Assembly (NCBI GenBank): GCA_966211965.1
Contig: CBIHON010000027.1
Location: 9,126 to 73,125, forward strand
DNA length: 64,000 nt
Direction of reading: 5' to 3'
Origin: CBIHON01 sp966211965
Lineage (GTDB): Bacteria; Pseudomonadota; Gammaproteobacteria; Burkholderiales; Burkholderiaceae_D
Notes under the pieces: generated by a model
Databases searched by the model: none
The model's input: the letters and a program-made list of their open reading frames with translations, nothing else
What the model was told of the DNA's origin: nothing
In this document: positions 7,792 to 17,239 of the stretch, one piece after another
Layout of the letters: every line of letters starts with the position of its first letter
Position numbering within the stretch: the stretch's first letter is position 1
Position numbers and translations under genes: made by a program

Positions 7792-10569
7792 ATGAACAAA
7801 ACCCTGCTGTTAGTTGATGGTTCCAGTTACCTGTACCGCGCTTTCCATGCGATGCCGGACCTGCGCAATGCGGATGGGGCTCCCACCGGCGCGATCTACG
7901 GCATGATCAACATGCTGCGGCGTCTGCGCCATGACTATCCGGCAGCATACATCGCTTGTGTATTCGACGCAAAAGGCAAGACCTTCCGTGATGATCTTTA
8001 TCCAGAGTACAAGGCGCAGCGCGCCTCGATGCCGGAAGATCTGGTCAAGCAGATCGAGCCGATCCACGAAGCGGTGCGTGCGCTGGGGTGGCCGATCCTG
8101 ATGGTCGACGGCATCGAGGCCGACGACGTCATCGGCACGCTGGCGGTGCAGGCCGCCGCGCACGACATGAAGGTCGTCATTTCGACCGGCGACAAGGATC
8201 TGGCGCAACTGGTCAACGGGAAAGTCACGCTGATCAACACGATGAGCAACGAGACGCTCGATACCCCCGCCGTGCTCGCCAAATTCGGCGTACCGCCAGA
8301 GCGCATCGTCGATTACCTGAGCCTGGTCGGCGACACCGTCGACAACGTCCCCGGCGTTGAAAAAGTCGGGCCGAAAACTGCTGTGAAATGGTTGACGCAG
8401 TACGGTACGCTGGACGGCGTGATCGCCCATGCGGCCGACATCGGTGGGGTGGTCGGCGACAATCTGCGGCGCGCGCTGGACTGGCTGCCGCAGGCGAAGA
8501 CCCTGGTCACCGTAAAAGTCGATTGCGACCTGAGTGCGCATATGATATCGATCCCGGAATCGCTGATCGCCAAGCCGACCGACGAGAAAGCCTTGATGGA
8601 TTTTTTTCAGCGCTACGGTTTCAAGAGCTGGTTGCGCGAACTGGGCGGAACGCCCGCCTTGCCTGCAGGCGCAAAAGCGGCCGGCGCGGAGAACGGCTCG
8701 TCGCCCCAATCCGGATTGTTCGACGCCGACGCTGCCCCCGTTCCGTCGGCGCGCGCGGCAGGCGAGCACACCTATGAAGCAGTGTTGACCGAGGCGCAAT
8801 TGGACAAGTGGCTGGCCACGATCGATGCCGCCGCCTTGACCTCGGTCGATACCGAAACCACCTCGCTGGACCCGATGCAGGCGCAACTGGTCGGCCTGTC
8901 GCTATGTTGCGAGCCGGGGATCGCAGCTTACATCCCGGTGGCGCATCGCTATCCCGATGCGCCGGCGCAGTTGTCACGCGAGTTCGTATTGAACAAGCTC
9001 AAGCCCTGGCTGGAAAATCCAGCCAAGCCGAAAGTCGGCCAGCACCTGAAATACGACAGCCATATTTTCGCCAACCATGGCGTGGTCTTGCGCGGCATCG
9101 TGCACGACACCTTGCTGGAATCCTACGTGTTCGAATCGCATAAATCGCACGATATGGACAGCCTGGCGCTGCGCCATCTGAATCACAAAACGATCACCTT
9201 TCAGGATGTGTGCGGCAAGGGGGCTTCGCAAATCGGCTTCGACGAAGTCGAGATCGGGCGCGCGGTCGACTACGCGGCGGAAGATGCCGACATCACACTG
9301 CAGTTGCACCACGCGATGTGGCCGAACATCGCCGCCGATGACAAGCTGCGTTTCATCTACGAGCAAATCGAATTGCCGACCGCTGTCGTATTGCAGGCGA
9401 TCGAACGCAACGGCGTGCTGATCGATCCGCAACTGCTGGCAGCGCAGTCGCACGATCTGGGCAAGCGCATGCTGGAGATAGAAAAGCAGGCTTACGAGCT
9501 GGCAGGCCAGCCTTTCAACCTGAATTCTCCGAAACAGATCGGTGAAATTTTCTTCGACAAGTTGAAGCTGCCCGTGGTGAAGAAGACGCCCTCCGGATCG
9601 CCTTCCACCGACGAAGAAGTCTTGCAAAAGCTGGCCGAGAATTATCCGCTGCCCAAGGTCTTGCTCGATTACCGCAGCCTGTCGAAACTGAAGTCGACCT
9701 ACACCGACAAGCTGCCGAAGATGGTCGACCCGAGCACCGGCCGCGTGCACACCAATTATGCGCAGGCTGTAGCGGTGACCGGACGCCTGGCATCGAATGA
9801 GCCGAACCTGCAAAACATTCCGATCCGCACCGTCGAAGGACGCCGCATCCGCGAAGCCTTCGTCGCACCGCCGGGCAGCGTGATCGTGTCGGCAGACTAT
9901 TCGCAAATCGAACTGCGCATCATGGCGCACATCTCTGAAGACGCGAACATGCTGCGCGCCTTCGCCGAGGGCGAGGATATTCACCGCGCCACCGCTGCCG
10001 AAATCTTCAGCATTGCGCCGGCCGAGGTCACCAGCGAACAGCGGCGCTATGCGAAGGTGATCAACTTCGGTTTGATTTACGGCATGAGCGCTTTTGGCCT
10101 GGCGGGCAATCTCGGCATCGAGCGCGCCGCCGCGCAAAGCTATATCGAAAAATATTTCGCTCGCTTCTCCGGCGTCGCGCAATACATGGCCGACACGCGC
10201 GCACAGGCCAAGGCGCGCGGCTACGTTGAAACCGTATTCGGCCGCCGCCTGTGGCTGCCGGAAATCAACTCGCCCAACGGTCCGCGCCGCCAAGGGGCGG
10301 AACGCGCGGCGATCAATGCGCCGATGCAGGGCACGGCGGCCGATCTGATCAAGCTGTCGATGGTCGCGGTGCAGAATTGGCTGGAAGTGGAGCGCTTGAA
10401 AACGATGATGGTGATGCAGGTGCACGATGAACTGGTGCTGGAAGTGCCGGAGACCGAGCTGGCGCTGGTGCAGGAAAAATTGCCTGAATTGATGGCAGGC
10501 GTGGCCACGTTGAAAGTGCCTTTGCTGGCAGAAGTCGGGGTAGGCAAGAATTGGGATGAGGCGCATTGA
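7792..10569 (+). CDS. polA: DNA polymerase I
   Basis: A 925-residue polymerase that fills gaps in repair and removes Okazaki primers. Residues 1-310 are the 5'-3' exonuclease (LLLVDGSSYLYRAFHAMPDL, STGDKDLAQL). The 3'-5' proofreading domain keeps its metal site (VDTETTSLDPM near residue 350). The polymerase domain has motif A (SADYSQIELRIMAHIS), motif B (AKVINFGLIYGMSAFG) and motif C (MQVHDELVLEVPE). The start is set by the conserved N-terminus MNKTLLLVDGSS; a longer open frame from 7702 has no homologous sequence. The gene is divergent from the LOG gene with no bases between the two ATGs, so its promoter may lie inside that gene. Confidence 0.97.
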   Translation: MNKTLLLVDGSSYLYRAFHAMPDLRNADGAPTGAIYGMINMLRRLRHDYPAAYIACVFDAKGKTFRDDLYPEYKAQRASMPEDLVKQIEPIHEAVRALGWPILMVDGIEADDVIGTLAVQAAAHDMKVVISTGDKDLAQLVNGKVTLINTMSNETLDTPAVLAKFGVPPERIVDYLSLVGDTVDNVPGVEKVGPKTAVKWLTQYGTLDGVIAHAADIGGVVGDNLRRALDWLPQAKTLVTVKVDCDLSAHMISIPESLIAKPTDEKALMDFFQRYGFKSWLRELGGTPALPAGAKAAGAENGSSPQSGLFDADAAPVPSARAAGEHTYEAVLTEAQLDKWLATIDAAALTSVDTETTSLDPMQAQLVGLSLCCEPGIAAYIPVAHRYPDAPAQLSREFVLNKLKPWLENPAKPKVGQHLKYDSHIFANHGVVLRGIVHDTLLESYVFESHKSHDMDSLALRHLNHKTITFQDVCGKGASQIGFDEVEIGRAVDYAAEDADITLQLHHAMWPNIAADDKLRFIYEQIELPTAVVLQAIERNGVLIDPQLLAAQSHDLGKRMLEIEKQAYELAGQPFNLNSPKQIGEIFFDKLKLPVVKKTPSGSPSTDEEVLQKLAENYPLPKVLLDYRSLSKLKSTYTDKLPKMVDPSTGRVHTNYAQAVAVTGRLASNEPNLQNIPIRTVEGRRIREAFVAPPGSVIVSADYSQIELRIMAHISEDANMLRAFAEGEDIHRATAAEIFSIAPAEVTSEQRRYAKVINFGLIYGMSAFGLAGNLGIERAAAQSYIEKYFARFSGVAQYMADTRAQAKARGYVETVFGRRLWLPEINSPNGPRRQGAERAAINAPMQGTAADLIKLSMVAVQNWLEVERLKTMMVMQVHDELVLEVPETELALVQEKLPELMAGVATLKVPLLAEVGVGKNWDEAH

Positions 10570-10627
10570 TGAATGGTCGCGCTCCATGGGCGCGAAAACG
10601 TATGCATCGACAAACGCAGGAGAAAGC

Positions 10628-11512
10628 ATGGATCATTTGAAGGAAGATTTCGATAGCCTGTTGGCAAAAACACCGCTGTCCGATGGTCTGGACCGGCGTA
10701 ATTTTTTGAAGACCGCGCTGGGCACCGGCTTTGCCGCGGCCGTGCTGCCGGTGGCGGCGCAAACCATGATCAGGACCGATACCGCCGGCTTGACGGCCGG
10801 TGAAGTCATCCTCACGGTCAAAGGCCAGAAAGTGCCGGTATACCGCGCTCAGCCGGAAGGCAAGAGCAATTTGCCGGTGGTGCTGGTGCTCTCCGAAATT
10901 TTCGGTGTGCATGAACATATCGCCGACGTTGCGCGCCGCTTCGCCAAGCAGGGTTACCTTGCGTTGGCGCCGGATCTGTTCGTACGGCAGGGCGACCCGG
11001 CTTCGTTCGGCACGGTCGCGGAAGTGATGAAGGAAGTGATCGCCAAGACGCCGGATGAACAGGTGCTGGGCGACCTCGATGCCTGCCTGGCATGGGCCGG
11101 GCAGAATGGCGGTAATATCGATAAGGCGGCGATCACCGGCTTTTGCTGGGGTGGACGCATCGTCTGGCTGTACTGTGCGCACAATCCCAAGCTCAAGGCC
11201 GGCGTCGCCTGGTATGGCCGCCTGGTGGGCGAGAAAACCGCGCTCAATCCGAAGCATCCGATCGATATCGCCGCCGGCTTGAAGGTGCCGGTATTGGGCT
11301 TGTATGGCGGCAAGGATGCCGGCATTCCGCTCGATACGGTCGAGAAAATGAAAGCGGCGCTGGCGCAAGGGGCGAGCAAATCGGAGTTCGTCGTGTATTC
11401 GAATGCCGGCCACGCGTTTAACGCCGATTATCGTCCGAGTTATGTCGAGGCCGATGCCAAGGACGGGTGGAAGCGTTGCCTCGATTGGTTCAAGGCGCAC
11501 GGGGCGGCATAA
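10628..11512 (+). CDS. Dienelactone hydrolase family protein, Tat-exported
   Basis: A 294-residue alpha/beta hydrolase of the dienelactone hydrolase family. A twin-arginine signal (DRRNFLKTALGTGFAAAVLP, residues about 20-40) predicts Tat export. The nucleophile elbow is GFCWGGR, with Cys as the nucleophile as in DLH; the likely Asp and His are in GGKDAGIP and NAGHAFN. The physiological ester or lactone substrate is unknown. The start at 10628 is preceded by AGGAG; a longer frame from 10556 overlaps polA and is rejected. An intrinsic terminator follows at 11573. Confidence 0.9.
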   Translation: MDHLKEDFDSLLAKTPLSDGLDRRNFLKTALGTGFAAAVLPVAAQTMIRTDTAGLTAGEVILTVKGQKVPVYRAQPEGKSNLPVVLVLSEIFGVHEHIADVARRFAKQGYLALAPDLFVRQGDPASFGTVAEVMKEVIAKTPDEQVLGDLDACLAWAGQNGGNIDKAAITGFCWGGRIVWLYCAHNPKLKAGVAWYGRLVGEKTALNPKHPIDIAAGLKVPVLGLYGGKDAGIPLDTVEKMKAALAQGASKSEFVVYSNAGHAFNADYRPSYVEADAKDGWKRCLDWFKAHGAA

Positions 11513-11572
11513 GTTTTTGTGACGCATGGCGGACGGGGCGAAAACGGCTATCGTCCCATCCGCCAGGTTAAC

Positions 11573-11600
11573 CGGGGCGCAATCCTTGCGCCCCGTTTTT
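11573..11600 (+). terminator. Rho-independent terminator after the dienelactone hydrolase gene
   Basis: A perfect 10-bp stem (CGGGGCGCAA with TTGCGCCCCG), a 3-base loop TCC, then TTTTT. It lies 60 bases past the stop codon. Confidence 0.88.
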
Positions 11601-11647
11601 ATGTATCCATTTGCCGAAACAGGCTTCCTGTGTTTTAATTTGCAACT

Positions 11648-12454
11648 TTGTTGCATTTTTTGCCGGGGCTTACCATCAATTCCGTTCTCGTTTCCATTTT
11701 GCTGGCCACCACGATCGCGGGGGTGTTCAGCATTTCCGCTGCGGCTGTCTTTTCGTTTGCGCTCTTGTCGAAAATGGTGGAACGCATGGTCAGCCTGTCG
11801 GTCGGCATCATGCTGTCGACTTCGCTGCTGCATGCCTTGCCGGAAGCCTTCGAATCGCAGGCCGATGCGCACAGCCTGTTCGCGACTTTATTGGGCGGTT
11901 TGCTGGGATTCTTTCTGCTGGAAAAATTCGCAATCCTGCGCCATTCCCACCACCACGAAGGCGACGGCCATCATCACGCGCATGGCCACGACGCGCATGA
12001 GGCCGGCAAGGCCGGCTGGATGATTCTGGTCGGCGACGGCTTGCATAATTTCACCGACGGCATCCTGATTGCGGCGGCATTTCTGGCCAATCCGCAATTG
12101 GGCCTGGTGACCGGCCTGGCGATCATTGCGCATGAAATTCCGCAAGAGATCGGCGACTTCATCGTGCTCTTGAATGCCGGTTTCAGCCGCACCCGGGCCT
12201 ATGTCTACAACCTGATCTGCAGTTTGATGGCGGTGGTCGGCGGGCTGCTCGGCTACTTCATGCTGGAGCGCGCGACCGGATTGATTCCATATGTGCTGGT
12301 GTTTGCGTCATCCGGTTTCATCTATATCGCGGTCAGCGATTTGATGCCGCAGATGCAGCGCCGGGCGACGCTGCATGAGACGGTGCCGCAGATATTATTG
12401 ATCGCGGCGGGCGTTGGCCTGGTGCTGTATCTGACGGGCGGGCACTCGCATTAA
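11648..12454 (+). CDS. ZIP-family divalent metal transporter
   Basis: An inner-membrane metal (Zn/Fe/Mn) uptake protein of about 268 residues with eight hydrophobic segments. Helix IV carries GDGLHNFTDGI and helix V carries AHEIPQEIGDF, the paired metal-site motifs of ZIP proteins. A His-rich cytoplasmic loop (HSHHHEGDGHHHAHGHDAH) precedes helix IV. No ATG lies near the N-terminus: the frame can begin at TTG 11648, TTG 11651 or slightly downstream, and the first ATG would cut into the first helices. The start is therefore uncertain. It is convergent with sseA, eight bases apart. Confidence 0.87.
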   Translation: MLHFLPGLTINSVLVSILLATTIAGVFSISAAAVFSFALLSKMVERMVSLSVGIMLSTSLLHALPEAFESQADAHSLFATLLGGLLGFFLLEKFAILRHSHHHEGDGHHHAHGHDAHEAGKAGWMILVGDGLHNFTDGILIAAAFLANPQLGLVTGLAIIAHEIPQEIGDFIVLLNAGFSRTRAYVYNLICSLMAVVGGLLGYFMLERATGLIPYVLVFASSGFIYIAVSDLMPQMQRRATLHETVPQILLIAAGVGLVLYLTGGHSH

Positions 12455-12461
12455 TGCGGCA

Positions 12462-13316
12462 TCATGCGCCGGTCGCGACCGGCCGCGACGGATCGGCGCA
12501 CCACTCGCTCCATGACCCCGGATACAAGGCGGCGCCCGGTAAGCCCGCTATTTCCAAGGCCAGCAAATTATGGCATGCCGTCGCACCCGAACCGCATTGC
12601 ATGATGCTGTCTTGCGGCGCTGCGACCAAGACGCTGAGTTCGGCGCGCAATTGTTCCGCCGGCTTGAAGCATCCATCCGCTTGCAGATTGTCTTTGAAGA
12701 AGCGGTTCTTCGCGCCCGGAATATGGCCGCCGACCGGGTCGATGGTTTCGTTCTCGCCGCGGAAGCGGTCCGGAGCGCGGGCGTCGATCACGATGCGTTT
12801 TTTCGTTTCCAAGTTTTCCAGTACCTCGCCGACGTCGACCGTCGCGCCGAGCGCTGGCTTGAGTTCCAGGTTGCCGCGCACTTTCGATGCGGCTTCGGTG
12901 GATAGCCCCATGCCTGCGGCGTTCCAGGCCGGCAGCCCGCCGTTCAGCACCGCCACCGCGTCATGCCCGGCCCAGCGCAACATCCACCACAGGCGTGCCG
13001 CAAACATGCCGCCCTGGGCATCATAGACAACTACTTGCGAGTCGCGATTGACACCCCAGGCGCGCAGGGTTTCGAGGAAGGCTTCGCGCTGCGGCAAGGG
13101 GTGGCGGCCGCGAAATTCGCCTTTCGGTCCCGGCCGCTTGTCGGACAGGTCGGTGTCCAGGTGCGCATGCTGCGCATTTGGAATATGCCCCGCCTCATAA
13201 GCCGCACGGCCGGCATCGGGATTGGTCAGATCGTGCCGGCAATCGAGCACGATCCAGTTCGGTTCCAGTACATGCTGTGCCAGTTCGGCGGCGGAAATCA
13301 GGGTGGTGTATGGCAT
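12462..13316 (-). CDS. sseA: 3-mercaptopyruvate/thiosulfate sulfurtransferase
   Basis: A 284-residue protein with two tandem rhodanese domains. The C-terminal domain carries the catalytic loop CGSGATA, close to the CGSGVTA of mercaptopyruvate sulfurtransferases, with the nucleophilic Cys near residue 238. It transfers sulfur from 3-mercaptopyruvate or thiosulfate to acceptors such as cyanide or thiols. It lies 11 bases downstream of an EamA transporter on the same strand, so the two are likely cotranscribed. Length and motif match SseA. Confidence 0.9.
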   Translation of the reverse strand: MPYTTLISAAELAQHVLEPNWIVLDCRHDLTNPDAGRAAYEAGHIPNAQHAHLDTDLSDKRPGPKGEFRGRHPLPQREAFLETLRAWGVNRDSQVVVYDAQGGMFAARLWWMLRWAGHDAVAVLNGGLPAWNAAGMGLSTEAASKVRGNLELKPALGATVDVGEVLENLETKKRIVIDARAPDRFRGENETIDPVGGHIPGAKNRFFKDNLQADGCFKPAEQLRAELSVLVAAPQDSIMQCGSGATACHNLLALEIAGLPGAALYPGSWSEWCADPSRPVATGA

Positions 13317-13327
13317 CGGAAATCCTT

Positions 13328-14335
13328 TTAAATTTCAGTCACGATAGGGTCGGTGGCCTCGGGTTCGGCCGAGGATAGCGCTTGGCGCGTATTGTAAAAC
13401 GTCGCCGCGATTCCGCTGGCGAGAACGATGGCGATGCCGAGCCAGGCCATCCAGTCCAGCACGTCGCCCCAGATCAGGATCCCCCAGATGCTGGAAAAAA
13501 CGATGCCGGTATATTGCAGGTTCGAGGTGACCAGCGTATTGCCCAGGCGGTAGGCGCGGGTCATGGCCATCTGCGCCACGGCGGCGGTGACGCCGATGGC
13601 CAGCAGCAGGAGCGCGCCTTTGATGCCGTGCGAATGCCAGGACAAGGCCGCGGTGCCGATCACGTGGGCGCCGACCAGCGTGCCCGCCAGTCCTGCGACC
13701 AGGCCGGTCATGGAAAAATAAAACACCACGCGGTATTCCGGCTCGCCCAGATGCCCGAGGCGGCGTACCTGCAGATAGGCCAGCGCCGATAACACGCCAG
13801 ACGCCAAGCCGATCAGCGCGGCGAACCATTGGTCTGCATGGACCGCGGGACGCAGCAGGATTACCAGGCCGAGGAAACTCAATGCGATGGCGCCGGCCAA
13901 GCCCCATTCGAAACGATTGCGGCCATGCCACCACGCCGCGCCGAACAGGATGGCGGCGATCCAGATCGGCGCCATGTAATTGAGCGTCATCGCGGTCGTC
14001 AGCGGCAGTTTCCCGACCGAATAGAACCACAAGGACAACGCGATGACGCCGACCACGCCGCGCCACAGGTGCTGCAGCGGCAAAGGCGTGCCGAATTGGC
14101 CTTGGTGGAATTTGATGTAGCAGGCCATGAAGACCACGCCGACGATGCCGCGGTACATCACGATTTCGGCGGTCGAATACAGGTCGGATGCCAGTTTGAC
14201 GCAAACGCCCATGATGGCGAAAATAAAACTGGCAAACAGCATCCAGAGGGATTGGATGGCGCTGTGGAGCTGCGCAGAAAATTGGGTGGCGGGCGCCGGC
14301 GTCGCGGTGTTGGTGCTTGTGATTCCGGTGTCCAT
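13328..14335 (-). CDS. EamA/DMT-family transporter
   Basis: A 335-residue inner-membrane protein with ten predicted helices in two EamA repeats (first LWMLFASFIFAIMGVCVKLA, second starting near residue 185). The start at ATG 14335 (MDTGITSTN) was chosen; a TTG eight codons upstream is the only alternative nearby. The N-terminal 35 residues are Thr/Ala-rich and soluble. It precedes sseA by 11 bases, hinting at a link to sulfur metabolite or cysteine-derivative export (weak inference). The C-terminal tail (SSAEPEATDPIVTEI) is acidic. Confidence 0.87.
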   Translation of the reverse strand: MDTGITSTNTATPAPATQFSAQLHSAIQSLWMLFASFIFAIMGVCVKLASDLYSTAEIVMYRGIVGVVFMACYIKFHQGQFGTPLPLQHLWRGVVGVIALSLWFYSVGKLPLTTAMTLNYMAPIWIAAILFGAAWWHGRNRFEWGLAGAIALSFLGLVILLRPAVHADQWFAALIGLASGVLSALAYLQVRRLGHLGEPEYRVVFYFSMTGLVAGLAGTLVGAHVIGTAALSWHSHGIKGALLLLAIGVTAAVAQMAMTRAYRLGNTLVTSNLQYTGIVFSSIWGILIWGDVLDWMAWLGIAIVLASGIAATFYNTRQALSSAEPEATDPIVTEI

Positions 14336-14495
14336 GAATATCGTGCGCGGCAGCTGCAAGCCATGCGCGGAGGCGAGCGCATTGTTGTGGTTTATCGGAC
14401 TTCGATAATACTCCGAATTCTATCGGCAGGTGCGGCGCGGAACCGGATGGGGCGCCGGCCGAAATTGCCGGCGCCACCTCGCATTCTTCAATCCC

Positions 14496-15596
14496 TCAAA
14501 CCGAAATCCGGGCGCGATACCATTCATGGAAATGCTGCATGCCATCTTCCATCGGCGATTGATACGGCCCGACTTCGTTGACGCCGCGATCCATCAGAAT
14601 CCGTCGTCCGGCATCCATGCGCAAGGCGATTTCATCGTCCTCGATGCAGGTTTCCATATAGGCCGCGCGCTCGGCTTCGACAAACTCGCGCTCGAACAGG
14701 ACGATTTCTTCAGGATAGTAGAACTCGACCACGTTGGTGGTCTTCTGCGGGCCTTTCGGCCATAGCGTCGACACCACCAGCACGTGCGGATACCACTCGA
14801 CCATGATGTTCGGATACAGCGTCAGCCAGATCGCGCCGAAGGGTGGCGGTACGCCGTTGCGGAACTTGAGGACTTGTTCCTGCCATTTCCGGTAGGCGGG
14901 CGAGCCGAACTTGGACAGGCCGCTATGCACGCCGACGGTTTGCACGCTGTAATCCTGGCCGAATTCCCAGCGCAAATCGTTGCAGGTAACGAAGCTGCCG
15001 AGTCCGGGATGGAAGGGTTCGACGTGATAGTCTTCCAGGTAAACCTCGATGAAGGTTTTCCAGTTGTAATCGCAGTCGTGGATCTCGATCTTGTCGAGCA
15101 TGTAGCCGCTGAAGTCGAGATCTTTCGTCACGCCGAGCTGCCGCAGTTTTTGCGCGACATCGACGCCGTTTTGCTCGAACAGCAAGCCGTTCCAGTTTTG
15201 CAGCGGCGTCTTGGACAGGTTCAGGCAGGGCGTGTCGTCGAAATGCGGCGCCCCCATGAGTTCGCCTTTGAGGTCGTAAGTCCAGCGATGCAGAGGACAC
15301 ACGATATTGCTGGCATGGCCGCGCCCATTGAACATTTTTGCCTGGCGATGGCGGCAGACATTGGACAGCAATTCGATGCCGCGCGCATTGCGCACCAGCA
15401 TGCGCCCATCGTTTTCCCATGGGAGCGTAGCAAAATCGCCGGCATTCGGCACCATCAATTCATGGCCGACATAGCGCGGGCCTTGATGGAATAATTGCTT
15501 GATTTCCTGTTGCAACAGCGCGTCGTCAAAATAGACGTTGACCGGAAGTTGCGCGTTGGATCGCGCGAGCTTGGCGTTATTAGCCAGATCGGACAT
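14496..15596 (-). CDS. Rieske-type aromatic ring-hydroxylating oxygenase alpha subunit
   Basis: A 366-residue non-haem iron oxygenase alpha subunit. The N-terminal Rieske domain has CRHRQAKMF and, 16 residues on, CPLHRW, the C-X-H...C-X2-H ligands of a [2Fe-2S] cluster. The catalytic domain shows EDYHVEPFHPG, whose two His residues bind mononuclear iron. The substrate is unknown. No ferredoxin, reductase or beta subunit is adjacent, so electrons must come from elsewhere. The chosen ATG is at 15596 (MSDLANNAKL); an upstream start at 15623 is possible. It is divergent from xseB-ispA-dxs. Confidence 0.88.
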   Translation of the reverse strand: MSDLANNAKLARSNAQLPVNVYFDDALLQQEIKQLFHQGPRYVGHELMVPNAGDFATLPWENDGRMLVRNARGIELLSNVCRHRQAKMFNGRGHASNIVCPLHRWTYDLKGELMGAPHFDDTPCLNLSKTPLQNWNGLLFEQNGVDVAQKLRQLGVTKDLDFSGYMLDKIEIHDCDYNWKTFIEVYLEDYHVEPFHPGLGSFVTCNDLRWEFGQDYSVQTVGVHSGLSKFGSPAYRKWQEQVLKFRNGVPPPFGAIWLTLYPNIMVEWYPHVLVVSTLWPKGPQKTTNVVEFYYPEEIVLFEREFVEAERAAYMETCIEDDEIALRMDAGRRILMDRGVNEVGPYQSPMEDGMQHFHEWYRARISV

Positions 15597-16058
15597 CCCC
15601 ACCCCCAAATTAATTTGCACCAACCTAAGAGAGAAAGAATCCGCAAAAACCTGTGTTCAAACAATATGAAACGGAAATTTTGGACAGAACCCGAAATTAT
15701 ACCTTAAGTTGCCATCCGGATTGCCACCGTCTGGTTTCCAGTTCTGTGATCCGTTTTGACCCGCGCGGCATTTGTTGGTTTCGAGGGTGTTTCGCAAGGC
15801 GGCCCGGCAGCGTCTTCATTCGGTAAAGTTCGGCAAAATGCGCGAATTTCCTTGCTCGACAAGCAGGAGTCGGGGCGACGCGACATTGCCTTGAAGATAA
15901 TTTTGCCGCCAAATGGAGGTTCTTGTTTTGCCACGCAACATCCGGGCTAAGATGGTTTGTTCTAAAATAACGGGCTAAACTTCAGATTCACTCTAAATCG
16001 GAGGGGCGGAGCAATTTTTGCAACAGCCGCGAAAACGCTCTAACCGCCTGTTCCCCAG
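15597..16058. promoter_or_regulatory. Divergent intergenic region, Rieske oxygenase / xseB
   Basis: A 462-base gap with no supported gene. On the minus strand a perfect TATAAT (complement of 15696-15701) lies about 100 bases upstream of the oxygenase start, but no good -35 is found at 16-18 bases. AT-rich stretches near 15950-16000 probably hold the xseB-ispA-dxs promoter. Short open frames within it look non-coding. Confidence 0.4.
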
Positions 16059-16322
16059 ATGCCAAAGATGTCAAAAAAACCTGATTCCACCGCCCAACCC
16101 GTATCGTTTGAAGAAGCCATGACGGAGTTGACCCAACTGGTGGCCCAGATGGAAGCAGGTGCTTTACCGCTGGAAGCCTCGGTTGCGGCATATAAACGCG
16201 GTTCGGAACTGGTCAAATATTGTGCGGCCCAGCTCGATAAGGTAGACGAGCAGGTCAAGGTGCTTGAAGGCGAAATGCTCAAGCCTTTTGCGGCCGAACT
16301 CGAAGCCGAGGCGGACGAATGA
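16059..16322 (+). CDS. xseB: Exodeoxyribonuclease VII small subunit
   Basis: An 87-residue, mostly helical small subunit of exonuclease VII, which with XseA degrades single-stranded DNA to oligonucleotides. The core FEEAMTELTQLVAQMEAG and the EVKVLEGE-like second helix match XseB. The ATG at 16059 or the one three codons later could start translation. Its stop overlaps the ispA start by four bases (ATGA), indicating translational coupling; this pairing with ispA is conserved. Confidence 0.94.
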   Translation: MPKMSKKPDSTAQPVSFEEAMTELTQLVAQMEAGALPLEASVAAYKRGSELVKYCAAQLDKVDEQVKVLEGEMLKPFAAELEAEADE

Positions 16323-17209
16323 CGTCGCTGCATTTTGGCGAGTGGATGAAAGCGGTCCAGTCGGATTTCGAACAATCGCTCGCGTCCTACCTGCCGGCGG
16401 CCTCCGAAGTGCCGGCGCGTTTGCACGAGGCGATGCGCTATGCGGCGTTGGACGGCGGCAAGCGGGTGCGGCCTTTGCTGGTGTTTGCAGCCGGCGAACT
16501 GTTCGATGCCGAGACCGAGGTGTCGGCGCGCAGCGCTGCAGCGGTCGAGATGATTCATGCGTATTCGCTGGTGCATGACGACATGCCTTGCATGGACGAC
16601 GATGCGCTGCGGCGCGGCAAGCCGACCGTGCATGTGCAATACGATGAAGCCACCGCATTGCTGGTCGGCGATGCGTTGCAGTCGCAGGCCTTCCTGGTAT
16701 TGTCCGAAGGTTCGGGCGAGGCGGCCCGCAAGCTCGGCATGGTGCGCCTGCTGGCCCAGGCTTCGGGATCGGCCGGCATGTGCGGCGGCCAGGCGATCGA
16801 TCTGGCCAGCGTCGGCTTGAAGTTGACCTTGCCGCAACTGGAGCAGATGCATCGCCTGAAAACCGGGGCCTTGCTGCGCGCTTCGGTCCTGCTGGGCGCC
16901 ATGGGCGGCAAGGCCTTGGCGGATAACGAGGAGGAAGCGCTGGGTGCCTATGCCGGTGCGATCGGGCTGGCTTTCCAGGTGGTCGACGATGTGCTTGATG
17001 CGACCGCCGATTCAGCCACGCTGGGCAAGACTGCGGGTAAGGATGCTGCCGACGACAAGCCAACCTATGTCTCGATATTGGGCCTGGAGGCGTCGCGGAC
17101 ACTGGCGGAAAAATTACGGAACGAAGCCCACTCGGCGCTTCTTCCATTCGGGGAAAAGGCGCGGCGCTTGCGAGAACTTGCAGATTTGATCGTGCAGCGC
17201 AAAGCATAA
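16319..17209 (+). CDS. ispA: Farnesyl diphosphate synthase (geranyltranstransferase)
   Basis: Condenses isopentenyl diphosphate with dimethylallyl and geranyl diphosphate to make farnesyl diphosphate for quinones and undecaprenyl phosphate. It has 296 residues. The first aspartate-rich motif is HDDMPCMDDD (near residue 88) and the second is VVDDVLDAT (near 223); GGKRVRP near residue 45 binds diphosphate. The gene overlaps xseB by four bases and precedes dxs by 30, forming an isoprenoid operon. Confidence 0.95.
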   Translation: MTSLHFGEWMKAVQSDFEQSLASYLPAASEVPARLHEAMRYAALDGGKRVRPLLVFAAGELFDAETEVSARSAAAVEMIHAYSLVHDDMPCMDDDALRRGKPTVHVQYDEATALLVGDALQSQAFLVLSEGSGEAARKLGMVRLLAQASGSAGMCGGQAIDLASVGLKLTLPQLEQMHRLKTGALLRASVLLGAMGGKALADNEEEALGAYAGAIGLAFQVVDDVLDATADSATLGKTAGKDAADDKPTYVSILGLEASRTLAEKLRNEAHSALLPFGEKARRLRELADLIVQRKA

Positions 17210-17239
17210 CAAGGAACGGAGCCTTGACCGGCTTCCGGC

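Noticed and set aside
8974..10629. 551-residue minus-strand open frame opposite polA
   Set aside because: An antisense shadow in GC-rich DNA; the plus strand encodes a complete polymerase with all motifs.
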